From Lotus japonicus (Eukaryota; Streptophyta; Magnoliopsida; Fabales; Fabaceae), in the NCBI RefSeq assembly GCF_012489685.1, contig NC_080045.1, positions 50,985,096 through 51,049,095 on the forward strand: a stretch of 64,000 bases of DNA, read 5' to 3'. Shown here piece by piece: positions 1 through 12,360 of this stretch. The notes below the pieces were generated by a model, which ran no database searches, had not been told where the DNA came from, and saw only the letters and a program-made list of their open reading frames with translations. Numbering within the stretch: the first letter of the stretch is position 1; every line of letters begins with the position of its first letter. Both the position numbers and the translations under genes were made by a program.

Positions 1-8
1 CACACCAC

Positions 9-2712
9 TTAATTAAGCAACGCCTCCCATTCAAGTGTTTGACCAGCACACATGGGAACAATATCTCCGAATGGAAATGACAAATACTCAGGAACTCTCC
101 ATGGAGCTTTCCTCAGTTTAATCTTTAGCTTGTTCCTGGGGAGGCCGTAGAAGTCAGGTCCGTTAAAACTTGTAAAAGCCTCCAGCTTGTCAAGTGCACC
201 GGCCTATAAAACAACAATTTCATAAGACATAAAGATTAAACTCCTCACACTTTCAGTAGGAAGCATGCAGAACAAGATTCTAAATGCTGATTAATCTTGA
301 AAACTCAAGCATATATCCCAGTTCAACCCCCCAAATGCGCTTTTGTGAAAAGAATACACTAATACCAACTTTGGCATATTATATTACAAGCATTACAATA
401 AGTGTTACCTCTTCAAAAACCTTCGCATATATGGATAGAGCAACCAGGGAGTTGTATATGCCAGCACATCCACACGAACATTCCTTGTTACGCCTATCAT
501 GTGGAGCACTATCAGTTCCAAGGAAAAACCGTGTACTTCCACCAGTGACAGCTGAAACAATGGCCTGTCCTAAAAAAGGACTAAAGAAAGTGAGCTTCAA
601 GATAAGATGACAAGACATGTACAGTTCGGTAACAGACTTGTCTAAAAGATGATCCTTGTCCTCATTCCTCAGTGACATTTATTTAAACTAACTTAGAATT
701 AGTCAATCAAGTCTAAAACTATTCAATCAGATTGTGTATTCTCTGCAGCCAAGTTAAAATTTACAGAAGAATAATGATGCTCAAACTTCAAAGACCATTC
801 AATGTGCTACGAACATATTTCTCTTTTCCCATACAAGTCAGATAAATCAGGAATCTGATTAATTTACTTAAGACAACATAACACCAGAAGAGAAATCTAA
901 TTCATAACTTTTAAATCATTACTTCAAGTTCTTAAAATTTGTCACTGAATCATTATTTCAAAATCTCAACCAAAAAGTTCACTAGAAAACCTACAATATG
1001 TTGAAACTTGAAACTTTCTAGGCAGTATGGGAAAGAAATCATAAATCAAAATTACATACTATGGATCTCTCTTTTGAGCACTGGAAGACAGTAATTGTGA
1101 GGTTGTAAGCCACCTTGGAACAAAGCATTACGATTGAGAAAAAGATGCTGTGGTGTAACAGTTGCTGCAACATTGCCTAAAAAAATAGCAAATCATGAGG
1201 ATTTTACATCTGGCCAGTAGAATACTATGACACAGGCTCTCACATGTATTTTATTACAATACCTTCTTTGCAAGATTCTACAAATTTAACAGCATCCATG
1301 GTGGTAATATGCTCCATCACAACCTTCAGCTGTGGAAGCCTTTGAACTAAAGGCTCTAAGATAGTTTCAATGAAGACCTTTTCCCGGTCAAAAACATCAA
1401 CTTCTGGATTTGTAACCTCTCCATGAACCTGTCATGGATATTGATTCACATATAAAAATGCACAATACAAGTTTTGAGTAGATATATATAAATAAGAACA
1501 TACATAAAGAAGGAAACATGTCACTGGGCCATGGTTGGCTTGCCATAAGCACCACCCAGCTCATAGTTAAGTATTGAAGAGTTGTATATATTTTCATTTG
1601 TACCAGCTCTAAAATCTGTGTCCAAAATAATACGTTCAACTACAAATATAATCTCTCACACACACTAACAAATGAAAAATTGGGGAAAGGAGAGACAATA
1701 TAAAGAAAGAAACATAACAGAGCTACAATTAAAAATAAATAAATTACCAATAATGGTAAATCTTGCTCAACCATTTCATGAAGAACAGAGTAACATTTTC
1801 CAAAAATATCTGTAACACCATCTTGGGAGTTTGTTGTTGCACCAGCAGGATACAACTTCACACCATAAACAACTCCACTTTTTTCTGTAAATGCAAGCAC
1901 CATCGTTAAGTAGTGCACTATATTACTACACAATAAAAATGGTCAAAGGTGGATTGACAAAGAGAGTGTGATCTAATAAAATGATAAATGATTATTGATT
2001 GTCATTGCCAACAGGAAAGAAATTTGTCAGTGGATTGAACGGACATCATCATACACAATAAATACAGACTGGTCAATAAGAAGTAAAAGCTACAGCCTAC
2101 AAGGTAAAAGAAGATAACAGAATTTTCATTTAACTGGATTCAGAGCAAAACTTACAAATATAAAAGTATATTAGACAAATTAAATTTACTGACACAGCTA
2201 AAGTTTTCTCCTTTTCATATTTCATTGGTAATATTTCTTAAATTTGCCTAACCCACTTATTAGACTCACTTGCAAGTTTAATCTCATCAGGAGTTGTCAT
2301 ATCTGTTAGGTAAAGTGTCATCAGAGGAGTGAAGTTGCTATTTTTAGGTATTGCTTTCAAAATGGACTCTCGATAAGCAATAGCAGCAGCTGTGGTGGTG
2401 ATGGGTGGTTTCAAATTCGGCATTACTATAGCCCTTCCAAAATGCTTTGCACTGTGGGAGTGATAGTTATGAATCAGAATACTTGTAAATATCATTTAGA
2501 ATGCAGTAAAAAAATGAACACCAAACTATAAAAATGTGATGTGTGCAAGTATTCCTTACATTGACCCCACAAAAAATTAGGAAATAACAGAATATCATGG
2601 AGTATTTTTCCTATAACAAGCGAAATGACCTGTGAGGGATGACAGCTTCAAGGAGGGCACTATCACGAAGGTGAAGATGCCAATCATCAGGTTGAACAAT
2701 AGTGAGCTCCAT
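9..2712 (-). CDS. PYR4: Dihydroorotase (class II, PyrC/PYR4 type), 7 coding exons, 346 aa
   Basis: Catalyses reversible cyclisation of N-carbamoyl-aspartate to dihydroorotate, the third step of de novo UMP synthesis; in plants the enzyme is organelle-associated. Coding exons by GT-AG and frame continuity: 2712-2630, 2451-2270, 1884-1748, 1428-1263, 1176-1060, 569-409, 203-9 (stop TAA at 11-9). The sum, 1041 nt, is 346 codons plus stop, close to E. coli PyrC (about 348). Visible active-site elements: the metal-binding H-x-H in DDWHLHLRD (H12, H14), the carbamylated lysine in VKLYPAG (K98), H136 in LLVHGE, MEHITT, and the catalytic aspartate in [10 protein letters not shown] (D248). All exon phases join without a frameshift. 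The start is the ATG opening the PyrC homology; TAA lies in frame 18 bases upstream in genomic DNA, so any longer N-terminal targeting sequence would have to come from an upstream spliced exon. Function is near certain; the true N-terminus is less so. Confidence 0.95.
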
Positions 2713-4136
2713 CGTTGTCCTTATCAATCTTCTATATTAGAACCTTAATACCTATAACAGAAGGGTAACAACCAAATAAGCCCTAGCAGAATTATCAGGC
2801 GAGGAAAGTGTTGTGCCTATTCTATCCAACCTTTCTCCAGTCTGATTAACTCCTTTCAAATCAATGTCTTTCCTTGTCTACAGTTATTGTCAAATAAAAT
2901 ACAATAGCAAAAAATTACTGATACTATCTTTTTCTTAAAACAAAGGATGAAGAAAATGTCAAACTTGGTGAAAGGCAAGAACAGTGAGGGGGTAGTCATT
3001 TTGATTGAGGAAAACTTGATTAGAAGAACTAAAGTAGATATAGTCGGTACATGGTAGGACAACTAAGATTTAAAGAAGAACAAAATATAAGGCGCAATAA
3101 AGGAAAAGGAACTGAAATGAAGAATTGGAAACTAACTCTGCGAGGGAAAACCTTTATCCTGTGTTTGGATTATGTATTTGAAAATTTAAGTCCCTTCATT
3201 TATAAGGTTTTGTTTAAATAATTAATTCAGAATTTAATAAAGAATTAACTTGTTTAAGAATTTTGTTTCTTCAATTTAAACTAAGATAACAAGGTTTCTC
3301 TGTACTTCAAAAAGGAGGATAGGAGAAACATAAGGACATTTAATAGAATCCAAGGATCAACAAGACTTCATACCATTGATGCCCTCTATGGGCAGCCTCC
3401 ACCACAGGTATGGCTGCAACTTGATACACCACTTCTAAATTGGAATGTAGTCCAAAAACTCTATCTGCAATGGATAAAGTCATAATTCTAAGATTAACAT
3501 CCAGAAGTTCTAGTTTCTACATAAATGCAAAACCAAAGTCATGCCAATTTCCCAGTCCAAGACTCATTGACTGATCAGAAAACCAGTTCCAAGAAAATCA
3601 ATAAAAACTAATAACAAAAGAACCACAATACAATACCAAATGCATAAGCAGTAGCTAGATTGTACTCATTTTGAGCAATTTTATCACCGTCCACGACAAA
3701 GCAATCTTGTCCCCTCTATGATACTCCCTTTCACTGCAACTGAACCATTCCGTGATACTCACACAATACGAAAGCCAAAATTGAACGATTAAATCGAACA
3801 ACGAATGGATCTAAAAGCCTAACCTCAGATCTAAGCATTACCTTAATGGTAGAAACCGAATCGTGTCGAAAGAGAAGAAAATCAGCGACATTATAGCAAA
3901 GCATCCATAAATCGGAGGTGACGGTGGCGTAGAATAGGTGGTTAATGCCTTCAACGATGTTGGAGGAGAATCAGTGGCTTCGGACCTGATCGCCGGAGAA
4001 GCGCACGGCGGCGGAGAAGGGTGAGCTTCGTTCGTGGAACTTCGCGTGTGGTCGAACAAATCTGAGCAGGTAATGGAAGCAACCAAGTGAAAACTCTGAA
4101 AATGTGTAAACGCAGACGGCTGAAAACGTGAAACAA
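2713..4136 (-). other. 5' leader exons and introns of the dihydroorotase gene
   Basis: Inferred transcribed leader upstream of the PYR4 ATG. A plausible first exon runs from about 4136 to 3842 and ends at AAG|GTAATG. A second candidate exon is about 3470-3371 (acceptor TTGCAG, donor CAATG|GTATGAAG). A further acceptor may lie at about 2731 (ATATAG) before the coding exon. An open frame of 82 codons at 4086-3838 contains a basic/serine-rich start that could be a transit peptide if spliced in frame, but I could not establish that junction. Otherwise the region holds ordinary AT-rich intron sequence. Confidence 0.5.
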
Positions 4137-4149
4137 GTTTTAAACGGTT

Positions 4150-4456
4150 ACTAACCCATAATGAATTAAAATTAGTGATGAAAAATATCCGTCACTATTT
4201 TCATCATAAATTACTAAAACATGTTTTTCAACGGAATTATTTAGTGAAAAATAATTTCGTATCACTAAACGCAAAATTTAACATTTTAGTTACGAAATTA
4301 GTGACGAAATATTTTGTGACCAAAATTTCCGTCATTAATTTGGTCACTAGGTACTTGGAAAATTAATCCGTAACAATTTTACTAAATCCGTCACTGAAAT
4401 CGTAACTATTAGTTATGAACTGTAATCCGTCACTAATTGACACTTTTTTAGTAGTG
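4150..4456. mobile_element. Truncated terminus of a CACTA (En/Spm-like) DNA transposon
   Basis: Read on the minus strand, the element begins at 4456 with CACTACTAAAAAAGTG, the typical CACTA terminus. It is followed inward by several degenerate subterminal repeats of AGTGACGGATT/TTAGTGACG in both orientations. No matching CACTA end or 3-bp duplication is visible on the other side (towards 4150), so this is a solo end left by deletion. It lies between the divergent dihydroorotase leader and the NPF relic. Confidence 0.65.
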
Positions 4457-5049
4457 AGGACCACAGCAGAATTGAGCATTTATGTGATAATTGATACCCA
4501 GCCCAAGGTACGAATAAAGGACAAATACAACCGCTCAGGATAATAATATTATTTATATTATTAGTTTTTTTGATATGATCTGTAATTTGAACAGGGAAAC
4601 GAACTTGATGTGCATGAAGAGGGTAGGCTCATTCCTTACACAGGACTAGGAGATGGGTCAGTTGATTGTTATGGAAAACCAGCAATAAAAAGTAAGACAG
4701 GTGGATGGAAAAGTGCACTATTGATATTAGGTAAATATGTTTGAAGACATGTTTAATTCAATTACATTATGTGTTTTTTAATCATACATAGATTGTTATT
4801 GATTATAGAATTGATTAATGGAGACAGTGAATCAAGTACTAATTGCATTGGCTTTCACTGGAGTTGAAGTGAATTTGGTTCTGTTTGCAAAGTTAGTACT
4901 GAGACAGAGTAATGCTGAGTCTGCAAATACCTTCAGCAGCTGGATGGGGACTAACTATTTCTTCTGTCTAATTGGAGCATTTCTTAGTGACTCATACTTG
5001 GGAAGATACCTCACTTGCATTATATTTCAAGTTTTACTCATCATTGTAA

Positions 5050-5859
5050 GACCACTTACAATGGTTGTTGAATTTTTGTTGAAAATTTGTGTTGAGGATT
5101 GTTTAGACTTTGTAGTGGTTGTTGAAGAATGTTGAGGGTGATGTGGAGGAGAGAGGGAGGGGAAAAATGTTGAGGAAGCTCAACAATGTTGAGAGACCTG
5201 CCGGACGCCACGTGGCACGCTTCGGTTGGGCACCGACAGGCGCGTGGCTTGCACGCGGGGACAAGGCGCGTGACGCGCCTGGGATAAGGAGAGAGAATCT
5301 GACGGATTTCCTTGGACTGTCACGTGTTAGGATCTGATTGGGTCGCCAGATTTCTTTTACCCTTATCTTTTGAACTCAATTATTTCATAAAAAAAAAAAA
5401 TCTAAAAAAAAAAATTATACCAAAATTCATGATTTTTTTTCTCTATAAATAGAGACTTGGTTCGTTTGATTTGGACATAGAAAAAAAAAACCAAGTTTTT
5501 CACCATGTTATTATCTCTTTCACCATCTTATTTATCTTTCATTTCTAAGTTAAGGAAATAAAATAAATTCTTGTCTATATTTAAAAAAAATTAAATTGTT
5601 AAGTTTTTATTGCTTTAATTTAATTTAAAATAATAATTGTAATTTTATGTAAATAAAAAAAATATATAATTAAATAAAAATATGAAATAAAAAAGTGGTG
5701 GGGTAGGGTGAGTGGTGGGGTAGGGTGTTGAATGAAAACCATTGAAGTGGGTAATTGTTGAGAGTTTGTTGAATTGGAGAGAGAAGATGATGTGAAGTGT
5801 TGGGAAGAGAAAAAGTGGTGTTGAGAGGCGGTAAACTAAACAAACCATTGTAGATGGTC
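5050..5859. mobile_element. PIF/Harbinger-type MITE, 810 bp, TAA target duplication
   Basis: Terminal inverted repeats GACCACTTACAATGGTT (left) and AACCATTGTAGATGGTC-type (right; reverse complement GACCATCTACAATGGTT) are flanked by TAA at 5047-5049 and 5860-5862. The interior has a GC-rich segment (about 5190-5290) followed by A/T-rich DNA and no transposase frame. It is inserted precisely at the 5' splice site of the NPF relic's second listed exon. Confidence 0.85.
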
Positions 5860-7096
5860 TAAGTAACCAACCTCCTAATCTGAACTAAATACTCACATGC
5901 AACTAAGTTTATGAGTTCATATATTTATGCAATGTTATCTATTCTATTAATAAAACTTACTTGTAAACAACTCTGAACTTAATTGAAGGGATTCAAGTTT
6001 CCTGCAATCAGGACACTCTGAACCCACACATTGAAGGAATCTGAACGGTTTGTTTAAGATTGGTAGGTTAATATATTTCAGCAAGATTACAAGTTTAAAA
6101 TATGAGCCGCCTGATTTTTATCGAACGACTCAGATTGCATAACTGTGTGAATTCAGGAAATCACTTATTGCAGAAAATCCACTTAGTGCATTTTTAGCAG
6201 AGTAACTCATATAAGTGCTCTTTAGATCTAAACACTTTGTTTCATCCTAGACAACCAAAATTTAACTATCAACAAAATTGTGCATATTGAAAACTCAAAA
6301 GGGTTTAATTTCTTGTTTTGTTATTGCAAGGTTGGATTGAAAACACTATCTATTTGTTAAAAGAACATCCAAACTATAATAATCTTTACAAAATCTGAAG
6401 TTCTATTTTCCTTCTCTTTATGCAGGGGTTGGTGGTGTTATCCTTGTCAACCCACTTCCTTTTGCTTGAACCTCAAGGTTGTGGCCAAATAGGGTTGCTA
6501 TGTGAACCCCACAAACCAGTTCAAGTTGCAATACTTTACATATCAATATACCTTATTGCTCTAGGAAATGGAGCTGCTGACCCTGCTTTAGCAACAATGG
6601 GTTCAGATCAATTTGATGAGGAAGAACCCAAAGAGCAACGATCTAAGTCCATATTTTTCAGCTACTTTTATGTGGCAATAAACCTGGGCTCTTTAGTGGC
6701 TGAGACAGTACTGGCTTATATAGAGACTGCAGGAAATTGGGTACTAGGGTTTTGGATTTGTGCTGGCAGTGGTGTTGTTTCCTTTCTTCTTTTGTTGAGT
6801 GGAACTCACAGATACAGGCACATTAAGCCTAATGGAAACCCTTTCTCTAGGTTTGCACAAGTACTAGTGTCCTCTTTGAGGAAAATAAAATTTCAAATAC
6901 CCACAAATGGAGAAGGCCTCTATGAGTTTAGAGAAAGGGATGATGCCAGTATGAGGAGAATACACCACACAAATGGCCTCAGGTAAGTCTCTTTAGAGCA
7001 TATGGAAGTGTTTTTTCATTGTTGTGCATCAAACTGCATACAATTATAAAATGGTTTAAATACAAGGAAGAGTTAATTCTTAGGTTACACTGATTT

Positions 7097-7350
7097 AGGG
7101 TGTGTTTGGGTAAACAATTTCATTAAGTGCTTGTCACATAAACGCTTATTCATAAACTAATTTGAAAAATTTGTTTAAATAAGCTGAAAATATATTATAG
7201 GTGAGCATGAGCACTTATTCAAAAGCTAACCTGAACAACTTGTGAAAATAAACTTAAAACTCAAAATAACTTATAGGTAGTTCATAAACTATTTGCATAA
7301 GTTCTTCCAAAAACTCGCATAAGCATTTATGCTATAAGATAAACTTCAAT
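7097..7350. mobile_element. Diverged MITE of the AAGCGCTTAT-rich family (copy 1)
   Basis: Begins GGGTGTGTTTGGGTAAAC after a TTA and continues with the family's repeated AAGCGCTTATTCATAAGCTAA-like words (for example near 7137 and 7213) and TGAAAATAAGCT-like words, as in the copies at 20448 and 25832. The right terminus is eroded and merges into the next MITE at 7362. It lies in the last intron of the NPF relic. Confidence 0.6.
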
Positions 7351-7361
7351 GCAGGGTCTTA

Positions 7362-7484
7362 GTGTATGTTTGGATACACGATGGAAAACCACAGTGAAGT
7401 CAAAGTCACGATGGATAGCCACAAAATCTAAGGGAAGTTGCTTCTGTTCACCGTGATTTTTCCACCGTATATTCAAACAAGCAC
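7362..7484. mobile_element. Tourist-like MITE, 123 bp, TTA target duplication
   Basis: The left end GTGTATGTTTGGATACACG pairs with the right end, whose reverse complement is GTGCTTGTTTGAATATACG; both continue with (A/G)TGGAAAA. TTA flanks both sides (7359-7361, 7485-7487). The element is short, has no coding capacity, and sits inside the last intron of the NPF relic. Confidence 0.8.
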
Positions 7485-7798
7485 TTATTGTGCATTATTG
7501 GTGCAATATTAGTTAGGTTCAAAGATTAATTAGTACTTGAAGCAATGGGTTTCCTTTATAAATCAAATTCATGTAGCAACATTTTGCTATTTGTAAATTG
7601 AAAAACTAGATATAAAGAAAGTACCCTATTCTTACTCATAATTTCTCTGTTCATTTTGTCTTGGTAACACACAGGTTTCTTGATCGAGCTGCTATAGTTT
7701 CTTCTCAGGAAAAAAAACGAGTTGTTAGAGAAAGGCCAAAAACCAAACCCGGGGCACATATCAGAATCTCAAGTTCCCTCATTTTCCTCCCAAATTAG

Positions 7799-8641
7799 CA
7801 TGAGAAATGCTTTTGACCAAAAAAAAAAAGCATGAGAAATGCTACAATTGACAAAGTTAGAAGAATTGATGGTCCCATAAACCATTAAATAAGGTTTATA
7901 ATGAAAGTTGGTAGACTTCTGATTCAAGCATGACTATTCTTCTCACAAATGTATGGTTGATTTTACAACATACCTATAAAAAAAGAGTGGATGTATTTGT
8001 TAAAAGAAAGTCCATTATAATCCTTAAGCAGGTTTATTAGAAAAATCACAATTCGATTGGATTTTAATAATGAAATAATTTATATTTATTAAATATATCG
8101 TAATTATTACAAACTCAAATTTCCTATATTGATTAATTTTTTAAATTATAAATTCAAAAATTTCATTTATTATATGACAACACCTCCTCCAGAGCTAGTT
8201 CCTCTTGTGGGATATGGATAGTTTAGTTTTGTTTCTTCTTGCTGTTTTGTTTTTCTTTTCCCATGTACCAAAAAAAACAACTATACATTATTTTTAATTA
8301 AATTAATTTAGCGATATATTATATTTAATTGAAATGTGCATGACTATAATATAAAAGCGTGGAGTAAATTGTTGGATCCATTTAAACATTTCTTTAGAAT
8401 TAGCCCTTAGATAAACACTCACAAAAGGAGACACTCGGTTTCCCATGAACTCTCCGACATATTTTTTCCGAATATCAAAGTATTCTTTTACACATGAAAA
8501 TTTGTGGAAAAACCTGCAAGAATTTATTATCTTACAATTTGTGGCATTTTCAATTGCCACAAATGAATGACGCAATATTAGGTGTCCTCTAGTGTCACAT
8601 TGTTTGTATATCTAATAGTATTAGAACTATCGAGTTGGACT
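7799..8641. other. AT-rich intergenic DNA, no gene seen
   Basis: No supported gene. A short direct repeat of GCATGAGAAATGCT occurs at about 7798 and 7830 around an A-run. The open frame on the minus strand at 8575-8303 has no recognisable homology. Confidence 0.5.
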
Positions 8642-11606
8642 AAAAAGTAAGGGGCAAATAGTCAACTTGGTCCCTGAAAGTGTCCACCGCATTCAACTTC
8701 ATCCCTAAACTTTCAAAATGACGTTCGTGGCCCCTGAATGTGCCAAATCTCCCTCATCAGCAGTCTTTGGGTTAAAAAAAGCTGACGCCGTTAACAGAAA
8801 TGTGACTAAATTTTTTTTTTGTTAAAGTTGAAGCTTGTGTGGCATTTGACTGGTGGGAAAGTTTTAAAAGCTTCAATTTAATCCATGAATCTGAAGAAAA
8901 AAAATTATATCCCCCATCTTCCTCTACTTCTCCCCACCACCATCACCCTCTCTCCATCTCCATCTTCTTCATCCTTCTTTTTCTACTTTCCACCCTCATC
9001 TCCTCCCTCTCATGCTCTCTGACGCTCTCCCTCACCTCAACTCTTTTTCCCTTCCAAAAACCAAAATCGTTCAACCCAAAATCACAAAACCAAAAAACCC
9101 ACCCACATCTGACCGTCACACACACACACACAAACCCACCCAAGATTTGGGTGGTAATAAAGATTTGCAAAATTTAATCTTAGTCTTCGGTGTAAATACT
9201 GCTAAATCCATTTGACCTTGTGAAAATTAGGGGTTGGTTTAAGATGATATAGCAGTACAGAAATAAAGGAAGTTTTAGAGCAAAGACTTGAGAAATGGGA
9301 GGTGGAAGTGGAGGAAAAGGGATGCTCTGTGAAGATTGTAAGACCCCGAATTAAATAATTAGATTATTTATTTACTTTCGTCGTGTTGATTAATTAAGTA
9401 ATTATATTTTATTGTTTTATGTTATTTTCATGACTCGAATCCTATTACGAGTCACAAAAACTATTTATATAATAATTAAGTTCAAATTATGTTTAAGGTT
9501 GACACTGTAGTCAGCTTAAGTAATAGCACGAGCCATATTCGCACCCGACTACGGTCGAGAGTGTCCGAAAAAGGCTATATCCGCTCCTAGAGCATTGTTT
9601 AAGAGAATTTTAGAATTGAAGGGAGAATAAGAACCTCTACGTATTTTTCCCATGACCATTGTTTCGATACGAAACCCTGGACTGTACGCTTGTTAGGTTT
9701 TGCTTCCCGGAAGTTCGTCGAAGCTAGACTTTAACTTCTCGGGGACTTTAATTAAGACCCTGAATGAAGAATTTTTCTATTCGGAGCTTCTAACGAAGTT
9801 TCCATCCGCAATGTCACAATTCTTTCAGCAATTGCAACATTTCTTCAGAAGGAAGTTTCTCCATCCGACGTCGACTGCAAAAAGTAGTTTTTCGGCGTAA
9901 ATCGACTCACACCGTCTTTGAGCCGTTTTCCTCAATTAAATGAACCTTGATTTGAGTTTCGACATTCTGTCGCCGAATACTCAATTTTTATCAGCAGATG
10001 AAAGTACCAAAACGACCGGAACCGCGAAATCTCGATTTTTCGGATTTTCCCCTCACCTATAAAAAGGGAAATAATGAGAAATTTCTCATTTTCTCCCAAG
10101 AGTGGCTGAGAGCTAGAGAGAGAAAGAGAGAGGAGCTAAGCTTTTTTAATTCTTGCCCGATCGTCCTGATTTCGGAAGCTATGCGTAGGAACAGAGGTAA
10201 GGATGCTTAATCTTACTTCTATTTCTGCTTTCTGTCGGCTTATTCTATCTATTTCTGTGCTCAAAGTTTTGAGCTTTTTGTAAAAATGTTCGATTACCTT
10301 GATTTTTCTTTCCAACTATCTTCTACTGCAACCCAACATGCTATAATCACTGTCGGATCGTTCGGATTTTCACCGAGTCGTCGTAGATCTGAAAAACTGA
10401 CTAAAAACACATTTTCTTCACATGTGCTTACTTTATTATCAAAAAGTCGCAACCAAGCTTAGTACCCTTGAGATTAAGTGCTATAAACGTCGTTGTGAAC
10501 AACCCCATCAATTTTGTTTTTCAGAATTTCAACTTTGAGTTTTTGGTCATTAATTCTGGACCAAAATACCCCTAAGTCGTATTTTTAGTCGTTAAATATT
10601 TCTGAGAGTTTCCCTGGCCTAGATATGACCTACGAATACCTAGGAATTAAATTAGATCGAAGAAAAAGTTCGGAAACCCTATTTTCTAAAGTGGCCGAAA
10701 CTTTTTGGAGCTGTACCGTGTCCAAAAATAATTTTTGGGTTAGTATAGCCTGAGCCATAGCGTAGCCCTTTCCGTTGTCGAAATTTTGGCTGTGGTTTCG
10801 TGTCATTCCGAGTTCTGTAGCTCGAGTTATGCGCGTTTTAGCGAACGAAGTCTCCGTTGTCCGTTCATGCCTAAATGTCGAACTCTAGAGCTTCGAAAGC
10901 TTCTTTTCGGGTTTTGATAGTGTATTAGTTGTATTGTTTCTTAGCAACTAAGCAATGATACTTTGCTTAAGGTTTGGAACGAGTTGAGCTGATGAAAGAG
11001 ACTTTGGAGCAATTGGTGAGGTTTCACAACTAAGGAGGACGCCCGAGGAACTTGCTGAGTTCGGGAGCTTTATTTTGGATTGGACTGGGATGTTGAGCTT
11101 GGGTGGAGAAATTGGCTAAGGTAAGGGTAACTCAGTTTTAGAGCGTCATTTGAGTCTTGCATGATTTATTCGCACTGCATGCGCTTGAGATGAAGATGTT
11201 TAATTTGATTGGCGTTGATTGAAATATTGTATGCTTGGAATGTTGTATGCTTGCTTATTTTGAATGTTTTCTGAGGCTTGTGCCAAATGTTTTCTGAGGC
11301 TTGTGCCAAATGTTTTCTAGAGGCTTCGGCCGAGTGAACTTATTGAGACGTGTGTCTCCGTTTTCTGAGAGGCTTCGGCCGTTTACTGGTTTATGTCATT
11401 ACTGCTTTCTAGTGGATAAGACATGGTTATTGTTGATTCCTTGATTGTTGTTATGTTGAAATAGTGAGCTGAGTTAGTATGCATTTTGATGAGACGTATG
11501 TTTGTTGATAATATGAATAACATGTGATTATGTTGATTTGATTATTGAATTTGAGATTGTTGTTTGAGTGACTACTGAGTTGGATGAGATGTTTTGATTT
11601 GCTTTA

Positions 11607-11842
11607 AGTGGCAATGAGGTGGGGTATGGTCCCGCGTGATTGTCCCGTCCTTCGAGACGTTATACAGTGGCGATGATGTGGGGTGTGGTCCCGCGTGATT
11701 GTCCCGTCCTTCGAGACGTTATACAGTGGCGATGAGGTTGGGTGTGGTCCCGCGTGATTGTCTCATCTTGCGAGATGTCCTAAAGTGGCGATGAGGTGGG
11801 GTGTGGTCCCGCGTGATTGTCCCGTCTTGCGAGACGTTATTG
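11607..11842. repeat. 59-bp tandem repeat (4 units) inside LTR A
   Basis: Units share GTGGCGATGAGGTGG, TGGTCCCGCGTGATTGTC and CGAGACGTTAT. Unit starts at 11666, 11725 and 11784 give a period of exactly 59. No similar array occurs in the other LTR copies, although each has a different array in the same part of the LTR. Confidence 0.9.
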
Positions 11843-11919
11843 ATCGATCCATTTTGGTTGCAGCATATAGTTGCATCATAGGGGAATAATATTTGCTTCT
11901 GATGTTTTGGTTGATAGTT

Positions 11920-12360
11920 GATTTGATGTTATATTGTTGAGGTTGTCGATATCTGATTTGATGTTATATTGTTGATGATTGTTGATATCTGATTTGATGT
12001 ATATTGTTGAAGTTGTTGATATCTGATTTGATGTTATATTTTTAAGGTTGTTGATATCTGATTTGAGGTTATTGCCATATGATTTGATTTTATATTGTTG
12101 AAGTTGTTGATATCTGATTTGATGTTATATTGTTGAGGATTGTTGATATCTGATTTGATGTATATTGTTGAAGTTGTTGATGTCTGATTTGATGTTATAT
12201 TTTTAAGGTTGTGGATATCTGATTTGAGGTTATTGTCATATGATTTGATTTTATATTGTTGAGGTTGTGGATATCTGGTTTGATTTTATGTTGTTGATTT
12301 TGCTGATATCTTATTTAAATCTATGTTGTTGATATCTGAATTAAATTTAGGTTGTTGGAT
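11920..12360. repeat. AT-rich tandem repeat of about 29-30 bp inside LTR A
   Basis: Degenerate repetitions of TTGTTGATATCTGATTTGAT followed by GTTATATT or a shortened GTATATT. About a dozen units are visible, with higher-order repetition of pairs and triplets of units (for example 11990-12080 resembles 12140-12230). Confidence 0.85.

Larger units (their letters stand above)
4595..7798 (+). pseudogene. NRT1/PTR family (NPF7-like) transporter relic, C-terminally truncated
   Basis: Exons recognised: 4595-4730 (ending KTGGWKSALLIL), 4828-5045 (VNQVLIALAFTGVEVNLVLF ... QVLLII), 6426-6982 (GLVVLSLSTHFLLLEPQGCG, LGSLVAETVLAY, GNPFSRFAQVLVSSLRKI), and 7675 onward (RFLDRAAIVSSQ). These match the N-terminal half (TM1-6 and the start of the central loop) of plant proton-coupled nitrate/peptide transporters. 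The NQxLxxLAFxGVxVNLVLF stretch lacks the ExxER motif, as in NPF7/NRT1.5-type proteins. After the FLDRAA exon the frame runs into a stop at 7796-7798, and the VTQVEE region plus TM7-12 (about 300 residues) are absent. The sequence near 7740-7775 looks like decayed TQVEE-coding DNA with small indels. No 5' exon with a start codon was found; a CACTA remnant lies just upstream. A MITE sits in the second listed intron. A product able to transport is very unlikely. Confidence 0.85.

Noticed and set aside
5119..5337. 72-codon frame in the GC-rich part of the MITE at 5050-5859
   Set aside because: It lies inside a non-autonomous MITE with no transposase similarity.
11607..11842. CRISPR-like array
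   Set aside because: The 59-bp units are contiguous tandem copies without unique spacers and lie in a plant LTR.
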